A DNA stretch of 64,000 nt from Tiliqua scincoides (taxonomy: Eukaryota > Chordata > Lepidosauria > Squamata > Scincidae): NCBI RefSeq assembly GCF_035046505.1, contig NC_089823.1:230228604-230292603 (forward strand), read 5' to 3'. Made by a program: the position numbers and the translations under genes. Each line of letters begins with the position of its first letter. Within the stretch, counting starts at the first letter, position 1. This document shows, piece after piece, positions 22,553 to 64,000 of the stretch. The notes under the pieces were generated by a model. That model searched no databases. It worked only from the letters and a program-made list of their open reading frames with translations, and was not told the DNA's origin.

Positions 22553-23854
22553 CATAAGAATCCAGATAAACTTGTACATCATTGTGTTTATATTACTATT
22601 GTGATTAAGCAAAAGGGAGCTGAATGGATTTGAAGGTGTGTGTTCTAAATAGCTTCAGGTGCTGCTCTGTTGGCTGAGAACATTATATAGTCTTGCTTTA
22701 GAGAGCACAGGGGATACATTCCCCCAAAACTTTGTGGAACATTACTATCAGAGACTGCTTCTTATGAAGCAGGAAACTGAAGCTGATTGGCTGCAATGCC
22801 CAGAATGTGCCCCAGTGCTGATTGGCATTCAGTACCCAGAATACACTGCTCCCATTAGCTGCAGTGGCTATCAATGCTGTAAGAAATTAGCACTAAAGGA
22901 AAGCATGTTCTGGAAGCTATTATTGTGTATAAATGTTGAAATAATTTCCAAATCTACCATTTAAATTTGGGTGATAAACATTCATTCAACATACAATATT
23001 CATATTTAATTTTGGCAGAGTGGAATTTGTATGTATTGGCACTCAGGGCAATGCTGGGGCTTCAGCCAGAAAGGTCTCAAAAATTCAGGTTTCTAATTGA
23101 AAAAGAAGGGAAAGTGCAAGATATACTTCCACCAGTCAGGATATACATTTTTAAAATAAAAACACTAGTTTTTAGAATTTCAAGAACTGGAGTTTGAGAA
23201 CTTAAATGAAAGTGTGTTCATCTTTAACTGTGTAGATCTCAGTAAATTTGAAAAATAACCTCTAAGCAAGTTCTGCCTTGCCGACTTGTTTGAGCTGGAA
23301 CACATCCAATAAGTGTAACTTACTGGAAGGTAAATTTTAGGTTACAATAGCAAGCCCTGCCTAAGTTTTTAAGAGTGGTTTAATAGAATCAACTTCATGT
23401 GAGACAGGTTCCTTCCTCCACTCAGGTTTTTAAGAAGGGAGTATCAAGAGTTGCTTAAGGTACTAGGGGCTCACACATTGCACAATGCAAAACTCATGTT
23501 TGCAGACAAGCATATGGTGTCACAAACAACCTTGACAAATGTACTAGTTTACTATGAAAATATGCAAATTGCTGTGTGCTGATCTTGTACATTTGAAAGG
23601 AAACAAATGCATTTACAGCTCCTTGAATTTTGGTATGTTTCAGTAAAATTTCAGACTAAACCTTAAATAATTTAGAAAAATGCAAGAAATATTGTTAATG
23701 TGTAGCATGCTCTTATGCATGAAATCTCACAAGTTCCACTGTTCAACAGCTGCTCCTAGTAAGTGTACATAGAATTGCAGACTTTATCTTTGAACCCTCC
23801 CTCAAAATGAACAGTATTTTGTCTGTGAACATGAACTACACAAATCTCTTTGAA

Positions 23855-24158
23855 GGTGTATACATAAGAGACACCTTCTCTTGGGTGTCTAACCCCTTCT
23901 CTAACCCCTGCTAATTGGGTAAGAGGCACTTTTTCAAGTGCGTGCTTCTTTTTTTTTAGCAGGGGGAGAGTAACTGGCCCACCTCACCCCAGCAGTGTCT
24001 GTTCTAGTGTCTGTCTGCTGGTATTCATTTGCATCTTTTTAGATTGTGAGCCCTTTTGAGACAGGGAGCCATTTAGTTATTTGATTTTTCTCTGTAAACC
24101 GCTTTGTGAACTTTTAGTTGAAAAGCGGTATATAAATACTGTTAATAATAATAATAAG
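23855..24158 (+). mobile_element. LINE 3' end (L2/CR1-like) with (TAA)n tail
   Basis: AGCAGGGGGAGAGTAACTGG, then TTTTAGATTGTGAGCCCTTT and GTAAACCGCTTTGTGAACTT, ending AAAAGCGGTATATAAATACT and a TAA run. The same family occurs at 28384, 50834 and 57870. Confidence 0.7.
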
Positions 24159-24892
24159 GCATTTTGTTTTGATTACAAAGCTCAAAGTACATGATGTCAT
24201 CAGGCAACAGGCCCATAGATCAGGAAAGGTAAAACATGAGGTAGTAGGCAATAGTCACCTTCATGAGGGAAACCAAACATGGAAATATAACCTTTTGTTA
24301 CATTGCTGGTCTGTTAATCCAGAGCCACCAATACTTGAGATTTTATATCTGTTTTTCTTTACTAAAATTATGACCTGTATTCTGCTTCAGCTGGTATAGA
24401 GAAGAGGGAACCTGAGGCAATTTAAAGTATACACAGCAGAATAATACTTCATTTAACCACAGGTAACTCGTAAAGTGTTACTATACCACATTCAGCCACT
24501 AGATGGGGTGAATAATGAATAAAATTATAATTTAACAGCATGAAGATAGAAAATTGGATTTTTTTTTTCCTTGTTATAAGGCATTTAAAGGTGGACTCCT
24601 GGTATCAGTGGTGAGTCAAATCAGTGGATACCAGGTCGCACTTGTATTGACTCCCTGAAACCAACTGCCACAATAAAAGAGCTTTGGCCAGAGGAGTCCT
24701 TTCTTGTACTTATAAGATGAAGCTAAGTGCTAGAATTGGGGTATCTTTATGTCCAAAATGACTCCTGAACCACTCATTTTGAAGACCAGGGGAGGTTTCC
24801 ACATGCAGGAAAGTAACTAGTTTTAAAACTAGTTACTAGGTTTCCCACATGCAGGAAAGTAACTAGTTTTAAAAAAAACTACTCCCTACTAG

Positions 24893-25140
24893 GGATGTGC
24901 AGTGGGTGGGGAGGCAGGGCCTCTCCACATGAGTCCTTCAGAAAGCAATGCTGCCCTTGTGTGAGGTGAGTCAGAGCCTCCCCACCCCACCAGATTCCTT
25001 GGAAAAGCACCACTGCTGTGTGAAGTGTGCAAGCACACAGAACCCACACGCTGTGGGATGTGAGTGTGCGTGGGTTGTGGGAGGACGCTGGAGAGGAGGC
25101 TCTGCCTCACCTGCCTCTCCACCCACTGCATGTCCCTGCT
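24893..25140. mobile_element. Foldback element, GGGATGTGCAGT family
   Basis: The left arm starts GGGATGTGCAGTGGGTGGGG and the right arm ends CACCCACTGCATGTCCC. The inner part is diverged from the copy in ZNF639 intron 1. It lies 1.2 kb upstream of the MFN1 CpG island. Confidence 0.7.
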
Positions 25141-25382
25141 CCCCATATAAGTTCGTTCCTCATGCACACAGTACTAGCCTCTCCTTGAGGCACCTTTTGT
25201 TTCACATATTCCAGGTTTAATTTTGCCCTTGCCATTAAAAGTCAAGTCCACTTCCTCTCAGACCATTATACTTTGTGGCTGTAGCAGCAGTCAACTGTTT
25301 TTGTGGTGTAGTGGATTCAGCTGAAACTTCAATCCTTACAGGTTTACTTGGGTGTAAGACCCACTGAAGTCAGTTGGATTTA

Positions 25383-26332
25383 GAGCCCAATCCTGTGCAT
25401 GTCTACTCAGAAGTAAGTCCCATTGTAGTCAGTGGGGCTTACTCCCACGTAAGTGTCCCCGAATGAACACACACACACACACGGTTCTTTGGATTTTGGA
25501 GAGGCAATCAAACAGGCGACAGGAGAATTCAAAGAACTTCTTAACGTTTACTGTTTGCAAACGGCCCCCCACACACTTGGAGGGCCCCGAAGGATTACAA
25601 TAATGCAGGTTTTATAGGGAAGAATAACATACAGGCAGACACCCAAAACAACATTTGGCATGTTATCAGTATAGGATGTTGATCTGAGGATGGCAATTCA
25701 ATACACATCAGCAGTTTGTTTACAGAGATATCCGTTAGAGGGGGTCTGGCACTCTGACTCATCCCTTTTACCCTAACCTTTTTATCCTCGTTTGTTGATT
25801 GCCCTTGTCTAGGACCTTTCTGTTCACCCTTGGAGGTGTAACTGGTTCTCTGAGAGGGATAGCTTTTTGGTCAGGGAAGAGCCTTATGGGTGAACTGGGC
25901 ATCTTGGGATATTTCCATATTGTGAGCTGGGCATATTGTTATCATAAGTGTGGATAGGGCTGCAGCCTCAGCCCAATCCTATGCTGTTCTGCTCAGAAGT
26001 AAGTCCCATTAAAGTCAGTGTGATTACTCCCAGGTAAGTGGATAGGGCTGCAGCCTCAGAGCCCAACCCTATGCCAACTCAGAAGTAAGCCCCATTCTAG
26101 TCAATGGGGCTTACTCCCAGGTAGGTGTGAATAGGGCTGCAGCCTCAGCCAAACCCTACGCATGTCTACTCAGAAGTAAGCCCCATTCTAGTCAATGGGG
26201 CTTACTCCCAGGTAGGTGTGAATAGGTCTGCAGCCTCAGAGCCCAACCCTTCGCCTGTCTACTCAGAAGTAAGCCCCATTGTAGTCAATGGGGCTTACTC
26301 CCAGGTAAGAGGGTTGCAGCCTTACTCTCCAG
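25383..26332. repeat. Tandem array 2 of near-palindromic element, split by an LTR
   Basis: One unit (marker at 25402) lies left of the solo LTR at 25454-25944. Four units follow, with markers near 25988, 26075, 26165 and 26258 (spacing about 90). The last units are near-identical (GTAAGCCCCATTCTAGTCAA). The array stops about 55 bases before the duplicated MFN1 promoter block. Confidence 0.85.
25454..25944 (-). mobile_element. Solo LTR of an endogenous retrovirus (class I/gamma-like)
   Basis: A 491-bp element with TG...CA ends, flanked by the exact 4-bp duplication TAAG (25450-25453 and 25945-25948). On the minus strand a TATA-type CTATAAAA lies about two thirds in, as in class I LTRs. No internal viral sequence adjoins it, so it is a solo LTR left by recombination. 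It looks whole as an LTR. The exact target duplication suggests moderate to young age. It interrupts a palindrome unit and is therefore younger than that array. Confidence 0.75.
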
Positions 26333-26386
26333 CACAGGTGCCCAGTACAGGCTTGTTCTGTGAGTAGGCCTCAGAGTCTAGTGTAG

Positions 26387-26549
26387 GCTTTTGTCCCCCA
26401 CGTGGCGGTGGTGGTCGTCCAGTAAGAACCGGAAGTGATGTCATTGCGGCTGTGCGCTTAGGATCGTTCTGCCAGGAGCCCAACGCTCACGACCGCAAGC
26501 CTTTGCCCCGCACATGGCGGCGGTGGCCGCCAAATGAGAACCGGAAGTG
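26387..26549. repeat. Duplicated 51-bp promoter block with ETS and YY1-like motifs
   Basis: 26387-26437 and 26499-26549 align without gaps at a 112-base offset, with roughly ten differences by eye. Both copies start GC[TC]TTTG, continue through a TGGCGG core and end AGAACCGGAAGTG. The second copy has the better YY1-type core. Confidence 0.75.
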
Positions 26550-26613
26550 CTGACTGGACACGACCGGAACCCCTTACGACGACTGAGCATAGGGGGGACA
26601 AGGTGGGCGCTTG

Positions 26614-26623
26614 GCGCATGCGC
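26614..26623. promoter_or_regulatory. NRF-1 binding palindrome
   Basis: GCGCATGCGC is an exact, self-complementary match to the NRF-1 core consensus, within the MFN1 CpG island. Occupancy is inferred, not seen. Confidence 0.7.
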
Positions 26624-27057
26624 AGAGAGGAGTCGGCGCGCGCACAAAGGGAGTGACGTGGGGGGCCGTCCCGTGGCCGAAGATGGTGGAAGGCGGGGGG
26701 AGTGGCGGCGGAAGCGGGGCCTCCCTCCTGCTGGTTGGCTGAGAGCCTGCGAGGGAGCGCGTGAAGGAGCCTTGCGGGCAGGTCCGGCGTGAAGGGGCGA
26801 CCTGTGCTGCCCCGTGGGGGGAGGGGCTGTGTGGTCACCGCTCTGAGGAGGAGCGGCGGTGGCGGCGCCCGGGGGGGAGCCTCGCCTCGCCGCCCCGGCT
26901 GCAGCCTGTCCCCGACCCGAGGGCGCCTCCTTCGCCCGGCGCAGGCAGGCCCTCGGGGCATCCCACCGCACCCGGGCTAGCTGGGAGGCCGCCACCGCAG
27001 GGCGGCCAGGGGCAGTGCGCGGGGCCGGCGCAGGAACACCTTCCTTTCCCAGGTGTG

Positions 27058-27775
27058 CGGCGGGTCTGTGGAACTCCTTGCCACAGGATATGGTGATGGA
27101 GTGGACGGGGGATGCTCCTTCTCTCTCCCACAACACCAGTACCAGGGCACAGCCACTGAAACCGAGTGTCTGTGGAACTCCCCGCCACAGGACTGGTGAT
27201 GGGTGAACAGGGGGGTGTTCTCCCTCTCACACCACAGCGAGGGGAAAGCCACTGAGTGTTGGAGAGCCAGGACAGACAAAAGCAAATATTTCTTTATCCA
27301 CCATGTACTTAGTCTGTGGAACTCTTTGCCTCAGGATGTGGGGATGGTGGTGGGTAGAGGGATTTTCTTTTCTCTCTCACACAATACCAGAACCAGGGCA
27401 CAGCCGCTGAAATTGAGTGTCAGGAGAGTTAGGATAGACCAAAGAAAATATTTCTTTACCCAGCTTGTGATTAGTCTGTGGAACTCCTTGCCACAAGATA
27501 GGGTGGTGGCTTTTGGCCTGCATGTCTTTTAAAGGGGATTGGACAAATTTCTGGAGGAAAAGTCCATCATGGGTTACAAGCCATGGTGGGTGTATGTGCA
27601 ATCTCCTGATCTTAGAAGTGGGTTATCTCAGAATGGCAGATGTGAGGGAGAGCACCAGGATGCAGGTCTCTTGTTTTGTGTGCCCCCTGAGGCATCTGGT
27701 GCCACTGTGAGGTACCACTAGTCTAGCTGGACTAGATGGGACCTTGGCCTGATCCTGTGGTGCTTTTATGTGGTA
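27058..27775 (+). mobile_element. CR1 LINE 3' part with internal tandem repeat
   Basis: A CR1 ORF2 C-terminal segment (frames read LWNSLPQD, as in CR1 proteins) followed by the 3' UTR and the tip GGTGCTTTTATGT. The segment around TGTGGAACTCCTTGCCACAG recurs at about 27065, 27170, 27315 and 27476. The coding tail is thus repeated about four times at a spacing of roughly 105-160 bases. It begins at the edge of the MFN1 CpG island. Confidence 0.75.
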
Positions 27776-28383
27776 CATATAGCACCCAGCAGTGAGGTCA
27801 CGGTAGGAGCTTCCAACGCAATAGGAAGCTAGAGCTACCTCAGAAGCTATCTCTGGCCTGATCCAGCAGGGCTGGCTGACAGAGCTCTAGTTCAGTTTTC
27901 AAGTGCAAGAAAAAGCTCTCTGATCTGCCCTGAGTCTCTTACTGACCTCGGAAGCTCTTATGCTTTTGAAACCTAGAAGTAACTGGCAATGATGTCATTG
28001 ACATCATTGTTAATGATGCCTTGACAATTTTAGTGCCTTGTCAGTGTGCCATGAAATGACAAAGGCTTAAAATGACAAAGGCTTAAAATCGCTGTGTATT
28101 TCTTTAACCATTGTATAGAAGAGGCAATTTGGGCAGGTGCAGCTTTTAAAACCTTCCCATATTGAGTGTTACCTTCCAGAATTCCCTTTTCTATACAGTG
28201 GTTAAAGGTATGGGCACTTTAACTCCATCTGTATCTGTTAACCTTACATAACCATCCTCTCCTCTCCTCTAGTTGCTGGAAAAAAACTTTGAAGAACCTT
28301 CTGGCACCTTGAAGACTAGTAGCTTGACTTCAACAGATACACTGGAATTGGCACTGCTAATTGCAAAGAGGCACATTTTAAAC

Positions 28384-28590
28384 TAGTGTCCTTTTATAGT
28401 TAGCAGGGGGAGAGTTACTGTCTCACTTCACACCAGCATGGTATCTTTTCCAGTGATTGTTGTTGGTACCTCTCCTTCTTTCACAGTCTTTAGACTGTGA
28501 GCCCTTTGGGGATAGGAAGTCATCTCTTGATTTGTTTTGCTTTGTGAACTACTTTTGTTGAAAAGCAGTATAAAAATATTAATAACTTCA
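28384..28590 (+). mobile_element. LINE 3' end (L2/CR1-like)
   Basis: AGCAGGGGGAGAGTTACTGT, then TTTAGACTGTGAGCCCTTTG and TTTGTTGAAAAGCAGTATAA. More diverged than the 23855 copy. Confidence 0.6.
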
Positions 28591-29671
28591 AAGAGAGGCT
28601 CCAGCATGAATCTGCTAAGTTGGAATTCGTTTAAGTTGAAACTTGTGAGATTTGGGGACTGTAAGCATCGGGGCTGACCACTGCAGACAGGAATTGACCC
28701 ATTATAAATGTTTTACGCACCCTAGTTAGGTAGCTCATATTTCATATATTACAGAAAACTGGCATAAGGCCAGCTGCCACAGGTTACACACCCAGCGTTT
28801 TTCTAGGTCATTATTGCAACACAGAGATGAGACATATTACTAGATTCTGTTGTGTGCTGCTTGTGTGCTTTTGGTTGTCTTTTCCATTGGAAGAAGCTAC
28901 CTACTGTCTTGGTACTGGTCAGTTTCTGTCTTTGAAATGTTTAGTAAGAGGAAAGATGAAGGTAGTTTCAGGCTACTAATATGTTAGTTTCAAGATATTC
29001 AAATAACCATCTAAAAATGAGTTTTGTTAAATATGGGAACAGCATTTAGGAATAATATATTTGTGAAGATTCTAATGTATATGACTCAAATGTGAGTTGA
29101 ACATATAGATTTATTTGTAATAAAAAAGGCAATCATGACTGGGAAGAGTAGAAATTCAGTTCTTGTTTCCTATATGGAATTCCCTGTCATTTCTAAAGAT
29201 GAAGTCTCAGATGTCTGTCATATTGAACATCTTTTGGCATTTCATGCTTTTGTTGGAAATGTCCTTGGTAGTTTGAAGCACTTGAAGTAGTTTTCTACCA
29301 GAACCCCCTTATACTGTATACGAACTGTGTTTTGGAGTTTTCTACTCAAAAAAATGTATGAACACATTTCCTACAGTAAACGCCATTGGAAAAGGTAAAA
29401 TTGGACGTAATCCATCCAAGCTGTGTTATCTCCTGCTGTACTACTTGACTCGCCCCCAAAAGAAGGCATCTTTGTACCGAGTTCAAAGCAATGTGGAAGT
29501 ATATGGAACCCTTCTCTCTGGTTTGGGGCATCTGTCCAGACACATTTCCTCTCCTGAAACAGTGCACATAACTTACTAAAACAGATGCGTTGCTTTGTAG
29601 TATTTTGACTTGCATGTTTTGGAAGCTAAATATCAATTGTACTCTGTATAATTTATTTTTTTAGTTGAATA

Positions 29672-62015
<32,344 letters not shown>

Positions 62016-62305
62016 AGAAAACAAGCACTGTGTGTTCTGGTGTTCTTGCTTGAAGTTCTAGCTAGTATTGGCAAGATGATACAAATGATTTTTCATACCC
62101 TCACATCACATGAATTTTTGAAGTCCCTTTTATTCGACTTGCCCGGTGCTACCTGGCTCCTTTTGATGCTTAGATAATGAACTGTGCCTGAGAGCTGTGG
62201 GAGCAAAGCAGTATTACCATCCATTTAGCCGTTTTGCAACTTTTGTAAAAGTGAGAGACATTTATATTTACTGCATAATATAAAATTATTTGGGGCTGTA
62301 AAAAG

Positions 62306-62311
62306 AATAAA
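62306..62311 (+). terminator. MFN1: MFN1 polyadenylation signal (proximal)
   Basis: AATAAA lies 291 nt after the MFN1 stop. A second AATAAA at 62838-62843 could give a longer 3' UTR. Both are canonical and the choice cannot be made from sequence alone. Confidence 0.6.
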
Positions 62312-62319
62312 TTAGCAAA

Positions 62320-63885
62320 CTATAATTTTGTATTAGTGTTTGCCCCAAATGACAGCCTCCTTTCTGGCATCCAGAAAGGGAATTGAAAGAGTATGTCTGT
62401 CCTGGTCCTGTGTATGAGTTATGTGTTTGCTGGAATTCTCTGGTGGGAATGCTGGGTTTTTTTAAGGGCCACTGTTACAGATAAGAATGGTGTGGTGAAG
62501 TATATACTTCAAGAAGGTATAAGTAGTATAGCATGGTGACAATTTTTAAAATTTGTGACTGCTGCAACATCAATTTGGCCGGGTATAAGGTGCAACTGTG
62601 GGTTTCTAATACTACTTGAAAGATGATGGTATGTAAGTTTAATGTCCTCACAAATAGACCTCCCTTATTGGGTAGCAAGCACCCTTCTTTGTCCAGAATT
62701 TGGCAGTGGTCAATGGCTGCTTTTTGAAAAGTACCTTTGGCGGGTTCTTGAATGATAGCAGAGCATAGGACCTATCCTTTTCCCAAACAGTGGTTGAATC
62801 TTGAAAGCTGAACTGTCCTAAGTGTGTGGGAAGCTGGAATAAAAGTACTGTAAAACATATGGCATTATGTTCTAAATGAGTAGCCCTCTTTCTAAGTCTA
62901 AATGTGGTATTTAATTTCAGGCATGCAGTCTAACATTCTGTAAACACCCAGAAATATATAAAAAGACCTCCTAATTGGGGGGGGGATGCACAATTGGCTC
63001 ATCTCCCTCCGGCTCTTTTCTTACATCTGAAACTGCCTCTAGGTTACAATCCTGAGCTAGTCCTGACTTTGACTGACCCTCATAGGCTAACCCTCTAACA
63101 GTTAAGGAGACTGCTGAACAGCCTTTGCTTTTTCAGTCTTCCACTATGGTGAACATAAACAGTGACCATAATGGTCAATATAATCAAGGGAGTCTTTCAA
63201 CCTTTGACATCTTCCTATGACCATCTTTAGATGAAACTCTACAAAATAAATTGTAGGCGTTTCACTCACACTCTGGTATGGTGCAAGTAACACCTCAAGA
63301 CAGTACGTTCTAATCTACGAATACTTTTTTATGAATATTTTTGAGGGTGTGCATCATTCATACAAATGTTTTAAGGGACAGATGACTTGAAAATATGCAT
63401 GTTTTCAACACTGAAATAGATGTGAGAGCTTTTCCTGTAGTGATATTTGATAACGAGATCACTTCTCACCAAGGGCTAATAAAATTATTGCTGGATTGCA
63501 GGAGTTTTTTTTATTTGGCAACAAATGAGATTGAATAATTTTAAGTGCACTGGAGTAGCTCTATTAGAGTTAGTGTTTAATGTGGCTCTTCCACCCTTAT
63601 TCTGAAAGGGGGAAATTCATTATTGCAGCCAGCAAAATTTTAACTTTATGACGCACTGTTCAGAAATTAGATGAACTGGTAGTGATTATGTTTTCCAAAA
63701 CCATTTGAGATTTTGTACAAATGTTTGGTGGCTATAGCTATGGTTTTTGTAGACACTTAAAATTGGCAAACCCCATACCAGCACCTTTTTATAGAAGCTA
63801 TAACACAACACTTCATTCATTAGTCAGCTGTTTAGTTGATCTGTATATAGCTCTAGTTTTTCAGTACGAATGGTCATGCTGAAGC
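62320..63885. other. Downstream of MFN1; no gene recognised
   Basis: AT-rich, with a second possible MFN1 polyadenylation signal at 62838. In human the next gene is GNB4 in opposite orientation with a long 3' UTR, so part of this could be its 3' UTR. Nothing in the sequence proves that. Confidence 0.4.
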
Positions 63886-64000
63886 AGGGCTGTCATATAG
63901 TGGGCAGAATAGCATTCATGGTGTCTGCTGAGGGCCAGAAGTGACATCCATTAAGCAGATGATAGCCAGAAATAAGCATTTTGTTCTCACATAAACTCGT
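63886..64000. mobile_element. Partial hAT element cut by the window end
   Basis: It begins CAGGGCTGTCATATAGTGGG and continues GGCCAGAAGTGACATC and AAGCAGATGATAGCCAGAAA, matching the order of the 2627-2855 element. Confidence 0.6.

Larger units (their letters stand above)
22553..25380. other. ZNF639-MFN1 intergenic DNA
   Basis: No coding exon recognised. The part 22560-23850 shows no clear repeat. The rest holds the LINE end and foldback element listed separately, plus a 29-base unit (CACATGCAGGAAAGTAACTA and onward) duplicated at about 24799 and 24844. Confidence 0.5.
26387..27055 (+). promoter_or_regulatory. MFN1: MFN1 CpG-island promoter
   Basis: A CpG-dense block without a TATA box, 2.6 kb upstream of the first coding exon. 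It must contain the untranslated first exon, whose donor I could not fix (an AG|GTGTGC at about 27050 is weak). It holds a perfect NRF-1 palindrome GCGCATGCGC at 26614-26623 and ACCGGAAGTG ETS/GABP sites at 26428-26437 and 26540-26549. It also holds YY1-like ATGGCGGCGG near 26514 and a related GATGGTGG at 26684. These factors are known activators of nuclear genes with mitochondrial products, which fits MFN1. Confidence 0.8.

Noticed and set aside
26441-27136. 231-codon minus-strand frame and several overlapping frames in the MFN1 CpG island
   Set aside because: Low-complexity Pro/Ala/Arg translations arise from GC-rich DNA lacking stop codons, and no domain or splice support was seen.
62844-64000. 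GNB4 3' UTR on the minus strand
   Set aside because: Plausible by synteny only. No coding sequence or distinctive signal supports it in the window.

Overview
This is vertebrate nuclear DNA, most likely from a squamate reptile (lizard or snake). The evidence is long introns with GT-AG boundaries, dense interspersed repeats of squamate type (CR1 LINE 3' ends, tRNA-derived SINEs, hAT DNA transposons, and a roughly 90-bp near-palindromic element present in dozens of copies), and CpG-rich promoters. Two host genes can be read end to end, both on the + strand and in the order known from human 3q26.33: ZNF639 (four coding exons, 17592-22049, 478 aa) and MFN1 (seventeen coding exons, 29672-62015, 740 aa). 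Every coding exon joins in frame with canonical splice sites and no internal stop.

Layout. 1-5300 is repeat-rich and has no recognised gene. 5778-6938 (minus) is a 386-codon open frame whose C-terminal half resembles the uncharacterised C2orf72 family. 7000-9340 holds more repeats, ending in a tandem array of the palindromic element that runs up to the ZNF639 CpG-rich promoter and noncoding first exon (about 9350-9655). ZNF639 intron 1 (9656-17570) is full of hAT and foldback elements. 22550-26380 is intergenic and holds a LINE 3' end, a foldback element and a second palindrome array that is split by a solo LTR. The MFN1 CpG island (about 26390-27055) carries an NRF-1 palindrome and two ETS sites in a duplicated block, and a CR1 element with an internally repeated section follows at once. 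MFN1 then fills the window to 62015, with its 3' UTR reaching at least 62311. The last 1.5 kb shows no gene.

How the genes relate. ZNF639 is a nuclear C2H2 zinc-finger protein and MFN1 a mitochondrial outer-membrane fusion GTPase. They are syntenic neighbours, not a functional unit. The MFN1 promoter motifs (NRF-1, ETS/GABP and YY1-like) are of the type known for nuclear genes serving mitochondria.

The most unusual pattern is that all three tandem arrays of the palindromic element end within about 70 bp of a CpG-rich block: the ZNF639 promoter, the MFN1 promoter, and a third GC-rich block inside MFN1 that lies within a 1.7-kb hAT-type element. Other notable items are the C2orf72-like gene, two large composite hAT elements with exact 8-bp target duplications in one MFN1 intron, and hAT insertions within 30 bp of two MFN1 splice donors.
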